Below, piece after piece: positions 1 through 6,737 of a stretch of DNA of 17,572 bases. The notes beneath the pieces were generated by a model that was not told the DNA's origin, did no database searches, and saw only the letters and a program-made list of their open reading frames with translations. A program made the position numbers and the translations under genes. The stretch lies in contig JAITHR010000077.1 in assembly GCA_031279895.1 (NCBI GenBank), positions 1 through 17,572 of the forward strand, written 5' to 3'. This DNA is from Spirochaetaceae bacterium (lineage in GTDB: Bacteria; Spirochaetota; Spirochaetia; Treponematales; Breznakiellaceae). Within the stretch, counting starts at the first letter, position 1. Every line of letters begins with the position of its first letter.

Positions 1-1263
1 CCCCGGGCCTGTAGGCTCCACGAGACCTTCATGCCCGCGCCCAAAACCGACAAGCCCCTGCGGTTCGCCCAGTTTCTAAGCGCGAAAATCGTCAACGGGT
101 GGATTGAAGAGGCGGCGCAGCTGGGGGACAACCGGATTGTCCGGCTCCGCATCCGCGCCGGCGGGACCTGTTTCCTCCTCTATATACGGCTGTGGTCGAA
201 CGCGGCGAACGTGGTGCTGACCGACCCGGCGGGCGGGGTGCTGGACGCCATGCGCCGGCTCCCCAAGCGCGGGGAGATAACCGGCGGAACCTACGCGCCG
301 GAAGCGGCTTTCGGCGCGGAAGCCTCGGCGCGGGAGTGGGAGGTTCGGGACCTTCCGGGAACCGGCTCCTTTAACGAGAAAGTCGACGCATGGTACGCCG
401 AACACGGCCACGCCTTGTCCCTTGAGCGCCTGCGGGAAGAGGCGCGGAGGACCTTCGAGGGCAGCATAGGCCGGATTGCCGCGTCCCTTGAGCGTCTGCG
501 CGGCAAGGAGGCGGAGTACGCGGCGGCGGGACGGCTTAAGGAATACGGCGATATTATCCTGGCCCACCAGGGGGACATAGGCCCCGGGGACCGGTGGCTT
601 GAGGCGGCGGATTTCTATGCCGAAGGCCGGACCACGCGCATACCTCTGGAACCCCGCAAAACGCCCGCTGCCCAGGCCGAGGCGTACTACGCGCAGTACC
701 GGAAGGCGAAAAGCGGGCTTGCCGAGATTCGGGAGGAGATTGCCGCCGGAGAAGCGGAGGTCGCGGCGCTTGAGGCTGACCTTGCGCGCCTCCTCGGTGA
801 GGAGAACCCGCTCGTGCTGCGCCGGCTGCTTAAAAAAGGCGGCAGAGCCGGAGACGCGCCGCAGCGGGAGGCTGAAAAGAAGAAGCGTCCGGGGCTTTCT
901 TTTTACCGGAACGACTGGGTTATTCTGGTGGGACGGGACGCATCCGAAAACGACGCGCTCCTCCGCCGGCACGTCAAGGGGAACGACCTCTGGCTCCACG
1001 TGCGGGACTACGCCGGCTCCTACGTGTTTATCAAACAGCGCGCCGGCAAGAGCGTCCCGCTTGAGATACTTCTTGACGCGGGCAACCTGGCGCTTTTTTA
1101 CTCGAAGGCGCGGAACAACGGGGAGGCCGACCTTTTCTACACTCCGGTCAAATACCTCCGTCGGGTCAAAGACGGGCCGCCGGGCCTCGTGATACCCACG
1201 CAGGAGAAAAACCTGCATATCAAAGCGGACCCCAAACGCCTCAAAGCCCTTGCCGGAACCTAG
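1..1263 (+). CDS. NFACT-family ribosome quality-control protein (RqcH/FbpA/Tae2-like), 5' end missing
   Basis: Members of this family bind the obstructed large ribosomal subunit; bacterial RqcH recruits tRNA-Ala to add alanine tails to stalled chains. The reading frame is open to base 1. The codons before the ATG at 31 (PRACRLHETF) match the NFACT-N strand that precedes the KPLRFAQFL segment, so the true start lies upstream of the window and the ATG at 31 is internal. Visible order: the rest of NFACT-N (to about base 330), a helix-hairpin-helix and coiled-coil middle rich in E, A, R and L (about 400-830), then a classic NFACT-R (DUF814) domain from about 890, with GRDASEND, DLWLHVRDYAGSYVFIK and the C-terminal VKYLRRVK segment. 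The position that is usually an Asp-Arg pair in NFACT-N reads Asn-Arg here (GDNRI, bases 124-138). The stop is four bases before the 21-bp array. The family assignment is secure; activity in alanine tailing is not. Confidence 0.93.
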   Translation, partial: PRACRLHETFMPAPKTDKPLRFAQFLSAKIVNGWIEEAAQLGDNRIVRLRIRAGGTCFLLYIRLWSNAANVVLTDPAGGVLDAMRRLPKRGEITGGTYAPEAAFGAEASAREWEVRDLPGTGSFNEKVDAWYAEHGHALSLERLREEARRTFEGSIGRIAASLERLRGKEAEYAAAGRLKEYGDIILAHQGDIGPGDRWLEAADFYAEGRTTRIPLEPRKTPAAQAEAYYAQYRKAKSGLAEIREEIAAGEAEVAALEADLARLLGEENPLVLRRLLKKGGRAGDAPQREAEKKKRPGLSFYRNDWVILVGRDASENDALLRRHVKGNDLWLHVRDYAGSYVFIKQRAGKSVPLEILLDAGNLALFYSKARNNGEADLFYTPVKYLRRVKDGPPGLVIPTQEKNLHIKADPKRLKALAGT

Positions 1264-1267
1264 GAAG

Positions 1268-1897
1268 CGCCGCACCTCCCAAGCCACGCGCCGCACCTCC
1301 CGAACTCCGCGCCATACCTCCCGAACCACGCGCCGCACCTCCCGAACCACGCGCCGCACCTCCCGAACTCCGCGCCATACCCCTCAAACTCCGCGCCATA
1401 CCCCTCAAACTCCGCGCCGCACCTCCGTGGCAAAGGGGCGCACCTCCGTCGTAAAGGGGCGCACCTCCGTCGTAAAGGGGCGCACCTCCGTGGCAAAGGG
1501 GCGCACCTCCGTCGTAAAGGGGCGCACCTCCCGAACCACGCGCCGCACCTCCCGAACCACGCGCCATACCCCTCAAACTCCGCGGTTTAGACTTAAGTCT
1601 GAAGTCAAAAACATTGATGTTCTGAGGCAAAACATTGATGTTCTGAGGCAAAACATTGATGTTCTGAGGCAAAACATTGATGTTTCAGGGCAAAACATTG
1701 ATGTTCTGAGGCAAAACATTAATGTTCTGGGGCAAAACATTGATGTTCTGAGGCAAAACATTGATGTTTAGAGGCAAAACATTGATGTTCTGAGGCAAAA
1801 CATTGATGTTTAGAGGCAAAACATTGATGTTCTGAGGCAAAACATTGATGTTCTGAGGCAAAACATTGATGTTTAGAGGCAAAACATTGATGTTTAG
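1268..1897. repeat. Array 1: thirty contiguous 21-bp units in two sequence families
   Basis: Starting four bases after the stop at 1263, the sequence can be cut into 30 units of exactly 21 bp (starts 1268 + 21n). Units 1-15 (1268-1582) are GC-rich. They begin CGCCGCACC, CGCCATACC or GGGCGCACC and end GAACCACG, AAACTCCG or GTCGTAAAG, with no clear dyad. Unit 16 (1583-1603) holds the perfect 12-bp palindrome AGACTTAAGTCT (1589-1600). Units 17-30 (1604-1897) carry AACATTGATGTT, or the perfect palindrome AACATTAATGTT in the unit at 1709, joined by a CTGAGGCAA, TAGAGGCAA or similar linker. The register does not slip across the family changes. Several frames on both strands stay open because 21 is a multiple of three, but I see no ribosome binding site and no recognisable protein. 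Confidence 0.95.
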
Positions 1898-2023
1898 AGG
1901 CGGCGCATAGTAAGCGGAATACGCCGGATGTGAGCCGCGGCGCGGGAAGCTTTTGGAACAGCCGGAGGCTGCGGGGGAGGCGGCTGGTCATAATGAGAGA
2001 AATAGGATATACCTCTAATAAAT
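1898..2023. other. Gap between array 1 and the helicase gene, with a dispersed mini-hairpin
   Basis: After the last array unit the sequence holds one copy of the dispersed hairpin CAGCC-GGA-GGCTG (1959-1971), preceded by TTTTGGAA. It is followed by a GGCTGGT stretch at 1982-1988, also seen before the gene at 6733 and near 13694. The AT-rich segment 1989-2023 leads into the helicase start and contains TCATAAT, a possible -10 element without a convincing -35. No gene is visible. Confidence 0.6.
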
Positions 2024-3829
2024 ATGGAATTTACGGAATTAAACCTACACCCCGACCTCCAACGGGGCATCGCGGACGCGGAATACCATACCTGTATGCC
2101 GGTACAGGAACAGGTCCTCGTTAACGCTTTTGGAGGCCAGGACCTCTATGTCCAATCCCAAACCGGAACCGGTAAAACCGCCGCGTTCCTGATCGTTATC
2201 CTGCAACGCCTCCTTACCGAGCCGATTCTCGCGGGGAAAAAAGCGATCATCATGGTCCCGACCCGCGAACTGGCGGTACAGGTCGAAGAAGAGGCCAGGG
2301 TCCTGGGAAAGTATCTGCCTTTTAAAGCGGGCAGTTTTTACGGAGGGGTCAGCTATACCCAGCAGCACCAGACCCTCAGAGACAACGCGCAGATCCTGGT
2401 GGGAACCCCGGGGCGGGTACTCGACCTTAACCAGTCCGGGCACATGAACCTCATGGACATCGCGTTTCTGGTGCTGGACGAGGCCGACCGTATGTTCGAC
2501 ATGGGCTTCTACCCCGATTTACGCAAGCTTATCAAAGTGGTCCCCCCTGCGGACCGGCGCCAAACCATGCTGTTCAGCGCCACCTTGAACGCCTGGGTCA
2601 AGAACCTGGCATGGGAATACACCAAAGCCCCGCTGGAAATCGAAATCGCGCCGGAGACCGTTACGGTTGACGAGGTTGACCAGCGTCTGTACCACGTACA
2701 GGCGCGGGACAAGATGAAAATACTCCTGGGTATCCTTAAAAAGGAAAACCCCGAAAGCGCCATCATCTTTTGCAACACCAAGCGGTATACGGAAATCGTG
2801 GCCAAACGCCTCGCGCTCAACGGCTACGCCTGCGAGTTTATCATCGGTGACCTCCCCCAGTCCAGGCGCCTCAAAATCATCGAGGGCATCAAGGCCGGCG
2901 AGGTGCGCTACCTCGTGGCCACCGACGTGGCGGCGCGGGGCCTTGATATTGCGGGGCTTGCGCTGGTGGTAAACTACGATGTTCCCAACGAAACGGAGAA
3001 TTACGTGCACCGCATCGGGAGGACCGCACGGGCGGGCAAAACCGGCAAAGCCGTTACGCTGGCCAGCGAACTTGACGTCTACGAGCTGCCTGCGATTGAG
3101 AAGTATATCGGCAAGAAAATCACCGCCGAGGTAGCCGACGAAACGCTCTACGCGCCGGACCGGAGCGAAGGGGCGCGGGCGCAGCCGGTCGCGGAACACG
3201 GCGGGCGCGGGGACCCGCCGAAAGACGAGCAGCGCCCGTCCCGCCGGGGCAGGCGCGGCGGGAGACGGCGGCGGGCGCGGGAGTACGGCAGACCCCCGTT
3301 TTCCGATTCGCGGCGGTTCTTTGAAAAAGAGCGCCCCGCAGGGAGCGACGGGAAAGGGGATGCCCGGAAGAGCGCCCAAAGAAACGCGCCGGTCCGCAGG
3401 CGGCGGCACGAAATCGGCGACGAAGACATCTCCCACCTCTCGTTTGACGAGCGGATGCTGTATTACAAGCGGAAGTACGGGAACCGCAAACCCCCGGCCA
3501 GGGCCAGAACCGTTTCCGCGCCTTCCGTCGCATCCGTTTCACCCCCGAATTCCGCTTCGGAAGAGCGGGGAAATCAGGAACCCTGGAAGCGCCGCGAGCG
3601 GACGCGCCCCGCTCCCGCGGGACCGGAGAAAAGCCGTGCGCCGGATCGGGAGCGGAGCGGGCAGCCGGATTCAAAGAACGCGCCTTCGGCCCGCAAAAGC
3701 ACGGAACACAAAGGTATCCTTGCCCGTATCCTCGATTTCTTTCGAAAACCGGGGGCCGAAAAAGATACGAAAGATACAAAAGCCGGAACGGATAAAACGG
3801 ATAAAAAAAATAAAAAGGATAACACGTGA
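2024..3829 (+). CDS. DEAD-box ATP-dependent RNA helicase with long basic C-terminal tail
   Basis: An ATP-dependent RNA-unwinding enzyme of the RhlE/CsdA type, acting in the cytoplasm on structured RNA in ribosome assembly or mRNA turnover. All helicase motifs are present in order: Q motif (F3, Q28), motif I SQTGTGKT (45-52), PTRELAVQ (79-86), TPGRVLDL (128-135), DEAD (152-155), SAT (185-187), IIFCNTK (247-253), ATDVAARGLDI (299-309) and HRIGRTARAG (329-338). From about residue 375 a tail of some 225 residues follows, rich in R, G, K, P and S. It has an RRGRRGGRRRR patch and ends in Lys-Asp low complexity; such tails usually bind RNA. The ATG at 2024 is chosen because the Q motif starts at residue 3. 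Its Shine-Dalgarno is poor: AGGA at 2004-2007 is 16 bases away. The stop overlaps the next start by four bases (GTGA). The paralogue identity (RhlB, RhlE or CsdA) is not resolved. Confidence 0.95.
   Translation: MEFTELNLHPDLQRGIADAEYHTCMPVQEQVLVNAFGGQDLYVQSQTGTGKTAAFLIVILQRLLTEPILAGKKAIIMVPTRELAVQVEEEARVLGKYLPFKAGSFYGGVSYTQQHQTLRDNAQILVGTPGRVLDLNQSGHMNLMDIAFLVLDEADRMFDMGFYPDLRKLIKVVPPADRRQTMLFSATLNAWVKNLAWEYTKAPLEIEIAPETVTVDEVDQRLYHVQARDKMKILLGILKKENPESAIIFCNTKRYTEIVAKRLALNGYACEFIIGDLPQSRRLKIIEGIKAGEVRYLVATDVAARGLDIAGLALVVNYDVPNETENYVHRIGRTARAGKTGKAVTLASELDVYELPAIEKYIGKKITAEVADETLYAPDRSEGARAQPVAEHGGRGDPPKDEQRPSRRGRRGGRRRRAREYGRPPFSDSRRFFEKERPAGSDGKGDARKSAQRNAPVRRRRHEIGDEDISHLSFDERMLYYKRKYGNRKPPARARTVSAPSVASVSPPNSASEERGNQEPWKRRERTRPAPAGPEKSRAPDRERSGQPDSKNAPSARKSTEHKGILARILDFFRKPGAEKDTKDTKAGTDKTDKKNKKDNT
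3815..3819 (+). promoter_or_regulatory. Ribosome binding site for the ABC-F gene
   Basis: AAGGA lies six bases upstream of the GTG at 3826. It supports that GTG as the start even though it overlaps the helicase stop codon. Confidence 0.7.
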
Positions 3830-5448
3830 TAACCATTACCGATGTGAGTCTCAGGTACGGGGAGCGCACCCTGTTTAAGGACGTGAACCTCAAATTCACC
3901 GCCGGCAACTGCTACGGGATTATCGGCGCCAACGGCGCGGGCAAATCCACGCTCCTCAAAATTATCGCGGGAGAGGCGGAACACGGGCGGGGTACGATTT
4001 CCGTGGGCACCGGCGAGCGGATAGCGGTTCTGCGGCAGGACCACTTTGCCTTCGAGGAGTTTCCGGTGCTTGAAACCGTGATTATGGGGCATCCCAAACT
4101 CTACGCGGTGCAGAAAGAGCGGGAGGCGATTTACGCCAAAGAGGATTTCTCCGAGGCCGACGGAATTCGGGTGAGCGAGCTGGAGGGGGACTTCGCGGAG
4201 CTGGGCGGCTGGGAGGCGGAGTCCCAGGCCGGCCAGATACTTTCCGGCCTGGGGCTTGAGGAGGCGGATCAGGGCAAACGCATGGCGGACATCGACGAGT
4301 CCAGGAAGGTGCGGGTTCTGCTGGCCCAGGCCCTGTTCGGCAGTCCCGATATTCTCCTCCTTGACGAGCCGACAAACGGCCTTGACCTTGAGTCTATCGC
4401 GTGGCTTGAGGACTTTCTCATGGACTTTCCCAACACCGTGATTGTCGTGTCCCACGACCGGCATTTTCTCAACGCGGTATGCACCCATATCTGCGATATT
4501 GATTTCGGGAAAATCACCGCCTATTCGGGCAACTACGATTTCTGGTACCAGATGAGCCAGATACTCCAGCGTCAGGCGCGGGATCAGCTCAAAAAGCGGG
4601 AGGAGAAGTCGCGGGAGCTTAAAGAGTTTATCCAGCGTTTCGCGTCAAACGCCGCGAAGAGCCGGCAGGCCACGAGCCGCAAGAAGGTGCTGGAGAAGCT
4701 TGACCTTGAGAGCATCACCGTAACCAGCCGGAAGTTCCCCTATGTGGGCTTCAAACCGGAGCGGGAGATTGGGAACAACGTGCTGCGGATAGAGGGGCTG
4801 GGTTCCGAAGACGGCGCCCTGTCCGATTTCAGCCTCACGGTGAACAAGGGGGACAAAATCGCGTTTGTGGGCGTCGAACATCAGGCGAAGTCCGCGCTCT
4901 TCGACCTTATCGCCGGTGAAAAAAAGGCGGCTTCCGGCGGATACGCCTGGGGGCAGACCGTCGGTTTCTCGTATTTTCCCAAAGAGAACGCCCCGTGGTT
5001 TACCGGCGGCCTCTCGATTGTCGAGTGGCTCAGGCAGTATTCGCCGGATCAGGACGAGACGTATGTGCGGAGTTTTCTGGGGCGGATGCTTTTTTCCGGC
5101 GACGAGGCGCTTAAGCCGGTACACGTGCTTTCCGGCGGGGAAAAGGTGCGGTGTATGCTTGCGCGGATGATGCTTTCCGGCGCGAACGCGCTCATCCTCG
5201 ACGAGCCCACGAACCACCTTGACCTTGAGGCCATTACCGCGCTGAACGACGGGCTTGCGGCGTTTAAGGGGGTGGTGCTGTTCAACGCCCACGACCACCA
5301 GTTTGTCAATTCCGTGGCGAACCGGATTGTGGAGATCCTGCCGCACGGCCTTATTGACCGGATGATGCCTTTTGACGAGTACCTTGCAGACGAATCGGTA
5401 CGCGCCCTCCGCGCCGAAGCGTACCACCACACCCGCCTCCGCATCTAA
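3826..5448 (+). CDS. ABC-F family ATPase, YbiT-type
   Basis: A cytosolic twin-ATPase protein that binds the ribosome; no membrane segments. NBD1 has Walker A GANGAGKS (34-41), Walker B LLLDEPTNGLD and an SHDRHF switch. Its signature is DIDESRKVRVLLAQALF instead of LSGGQ, as in E. coli YbiT, where this motif is also degenerate. The interdomain linker carries FASNAAKSRQATSR, a strong YbiT hallmark. NBD2 has an intact LSGGEKVR signature and LILDEPTNHLDLE. Its Walker A reads GVEHQAKS, lacking the usual second and third glycines, and the switch reads AHDH. Related Gram-positive proteins have an AK[ST] form of this loop as I recall, so this may be a subfamily trait rather than damage. Starts at GTG inside the helicase stop (GTGA), so translation is probably coupled. 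The exact role at the ribosome is unknown. Confidence 0.93.
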   Translation: MITITDVSLRYGERTLFKDVNLKFTAGNCYGIIGANGAGKSTLLKIIAGEAEHGRGTISVGTGERIAVLRQDHFAFEEFPVLETVIMGHPKLYAVQKEREAIYAKEDFSEADGIRVSELEGDFAELGGWEAESQAGQILSGLGLEEADQGKRMADIDESRKVRVLLAQALFGSPDILLLDEPTNGLDLESIAWLEDFLMDFPNTVIVVSHDRHFLNAVCTHICDIDFGKITAYSGNYDFWYQMSQILQRQARDQLKKREEKSRELKEFIQRFASNAAKSRQATSRKKVLEKLDLESITVTSRKFPYVGFKPEREIGNNVLRIEGLGSEDGALSDFSLTVNKGDKIAFVGVEHQAKSALFDLIAGEKKAASGGYAWGQTVGFSYFPKENAPWFTGGLSIVEWLRQYSPDQDETYVRSFLGRMLFSGDEALKPVHVLSGGEKVRCMLARMMLSGANALILDEPTNHLDLEAITALNDGLAAFKGVVLFNAHDHQFVNSVANRIVEILPHGLIDRMMPFDEYLADESVRALRAEAYHHTRLRI

Positions 5449-5455
5449 CCCGCCT

Positions 5456-5476
5456 CCGCCCGCCGGCGGCGGGCGG
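5456..5476 (+). terminator. Strong GC hairpin just after the ABC-F stop
   Basis: CCGCCCGCC (5456-5464), a GGC loop and GGCGGGCGG (5468-5476) form a perfect 9-bp stem eight bases after the stop codon. There is no T-run, so it may stabilise the 3' end or assist Rho-dependent termination rather than act as an intrinsic terminator. Confidence 0.45.
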
Positions 5477-5481
5477 CACAG

Positions 5482-5604
5482 CATGGCCGCTTGTTGCTTC
5501 AAAGTAGTGCAACACCCTGTCCGGTGAGCGGGCTGGCACAGCCCAGGCGCGGCTACGCTCTCGCGCCGTCTCCGGCGGTTCGGGAGCCGTGCGTTGTTGT
5601 GCGC
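5482..5604 (+). repeat. Left inverted arm flanking array 2
   Basis: This 123-bp segment reappears inverted at 6539-6661. The outer 44 bases match at 39 positions, sharing TTCAAAGTAGTGCAACACC. Further shared blocks are GGCGCGGCTACGCT (5546-5559) and GCGTTGTTGTGCGC (5591-5604) in the same order and nearly the same spacing. Within the arm, TGTTGC (5492-5497) and GCAACA (5509-5514) form a small stem, and CCGTC-TCC-GGCGG (5566-5578) is one of the dispersed mini-hairpins. Confidence 0.85.
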
Positions 5605-5606
5605 CG

Positions 5607-5619
5607 CAGCCTCCGGCTG
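5607..5619. repeat. Dispersed mini-hairpin CAGCC-TCC-GGCTG
   Basis: A 5-bp stem with a three-base loop, the reverse-orientation form of the hairpin at 1959-1971, followed by TTTCAGACGG. The stretch from 5620 to 5690 between it and array 2 shows only a CAGCCTCCCCGC segment (5649-5660), which recurs inverted near 6526-6536. Confidence 0.7.
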
Positions 5620-5889
5620 TTTCAGACGGTTTTCCGGCTACTTTAGACAGCCTCCCCGCCAATACGCGCCGGATTCCCGCCATGACAAACGGACGTCCGA
5701 ATGAAGTATTCGGGAGGCCGAATGAAGTATTCGGGAGGCCGAATGAAGTATTCGGGAGGCCGAATGAAGTATTCGGGAGGCCGAATGACTCATTCGGGAG
5801 GCCGTCCAAGTCATTCGGACGTCCGGCCAACGTAAACGTGCGCAAGTCCGTCGTATACGTGCGCAAGTCCAACATAAACTTGCGCACGG

Positions 5890-5963
5890 ACGCAATGGGG
5901 AGCGGGGGTTCTCTGTTGGCGTGAGAACCTCCGCCGGCATTGGTACGCGGGAATGGGTTGTTC
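5890..5963. repeat. Duplicated spacer segment, copy 1 (copy 2 at 6184-6257)
   Basis: About 68 of 74 bases are identical between 5890-5963 and 6184-6257, offset by 294 bp. The segment starts ACGCAATGGGGAGCGGG, contains the GTTCTC hairpin, and ends in the first core of the next block. In the forward heptad frame it ends each block with a TGA and provides a TTG that could restart the frame. Confidence 0.85.
5908..5928. repeat. Hairpin in the first core-free stretch of array 2
   Basis: GTTCTC (5908-5913), a nine-base loop and GAGAAC (5923-5928) pair perfectly, with one more G-C pair outside. The same hairpin occurs at 6202-6222 in the second copy. Its centre is off the 21-bp lattice, so it belongs to the duplicated spacer rather than to the repeat series. 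Confidence 0.6.
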
Positions 5964-6538
5964 CTGGTCAGAAATGAGTCATTCCTGGTCAGAAATGAAG
6001 TATTCCTGGTCAGAAATGAAGTATTCGGGAGGCCGAATGAAGTATTCGGACGACCCGCCAACATAAACTTGCGCAAGTCCGTCATAAACTTGCGCAAGTC
6101 CAACGTAAACTTGCGTCAATCCGTCGTAAACTTGCGTCAATCTGTCGTATACGTGCGCAAGTCCATGACAGACGGGCGCACTGACGCAATGGGGAGCGGG
6201 AGTTCTCTGTTGGCGTGAGAACCGCCTGCGGCATTGGTACGCCGGAATGGTTTGTTCCCGTTCAAGAATGAGTCATTCCTGGTCAGAAATGAAGTATTCC
6301 TGGTCAGAAATGAAGTATTCCTGGTCAGAAATGAAGTATTCCTGGTCAGAAATGAGTCATTCCTGGTCAGAAATGAGTCATTCCTGGTCAGAAATGAGTC
6401 ATTCCTGGTCAAGAATGGGTTGGGAATAGTCATGGCCGCGTTGGAAACATTCGTCTGCGCCCTGGAAACGAATGTTTTCAAGTTGGAAACGAATGTTTTT
6501 GCGCCGGAGACGGTCGTGGCCACTGCGGGGAGGCTGTT

Positions 6539-6661
6539 GCGCACAACAACGCGGCGCTTGCAAACCGCGACCGGCTGCGCGAAGCGTAGCCGCGCCTCAA
6601 CAGCAACCAGCGAAGTAACCGGACGAGGTGTTGCACTACTTTGAAATAACAGGCGGCCATG
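6539..6661 (-). repeat. Right inverted arm flanking array 2
   Basis: Inverted partner of 5482-5604 and of equal length. The TGTTGC stem is damaged on this side: 6629-6634 faces ATAACA at 6646-6651. A piece of the same sequence (GGACAGGGTGTTGCAC and neighbours) is found alone at 9017-9047 in this orientation, again just upstream of a gene. Confidence 0.85.
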
Positions 6662-6668
6662 TTTAAAA

Positions 6669-6681
6669 CCGTCGGAGACGG
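6669..6681. repeat. Dispersed mini-hairpin CCGTC-GGA-GACGG
   Basis: Follows TTTAAAA, directly outside the right arm, and is itself followed by GGAGGCCGCCGGAGGCTGGT. It is the same element as 13569-13581 and, inverted, 17251-17263. Confidence 0.7.
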
Positions 6682-6722
6682 CGGAGGCCGCCGGAGGCTG
6701 GTAAGAAAATAAGAGAAATGAT

Positions 6723-6737
6723 ACCATAGGGTATGGT
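6723..6737 (+). promoter_or_regulatory. Inverted repeat containing the start codon of the dehydrogenase gene
   Basis: ACCATA (6723-6728), GGG, TATGGT (6732-6737) is a perfect 6-bp inverted repeat with the ATG at 6733-6735 inside its right arm. In RNA it could hide the start codon; in DNA it could be a small operator. No clear Shine-Dalgarno precedes the ATG. Confidence 0.45.

Larger units (their letters stand above)
5691..6503. repeat. Array 2: 21-bp lattice of changing palindromic cores
   Basis: Dyad cores centred at 5705 + 21n: GAATGAAGTATTC four times (first 5699-5711), GAATGACTCATTC (5783-5795), then a repeated AATGAAGTATT or AATGAGTCATT family at 5978-6041 and 6272-6398. Cores centred exactly 10.5 bp off that lattice: GGACGTCC (5691-5698, 5817-5824), ACGTGCGCAAGT or ACTTGCGCAAGT (5836-5889 and 6067-6162), and AAACGAATGTTT (6466-6477, 6487-6498). 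Linkers such as CTGGTCAG are themselves weak dyads. Two 74-bp stretches without cores (from 5890 and 6184) separate the blocks and are 294 bp apart, which is 14 x 21. One forward frame reads heptads such as NEVFGRP, NESFLVR and NINLRKS with two in-frame stops. The reverse strand is equally open, and no Shine-Dalgarno is seen. Confidence 0.93.

Noticed and set aside
1604..1897. CRISPR array
   Set aside because: The units are contiguous 21-mers with no unique spacers, and no cas gene is present.
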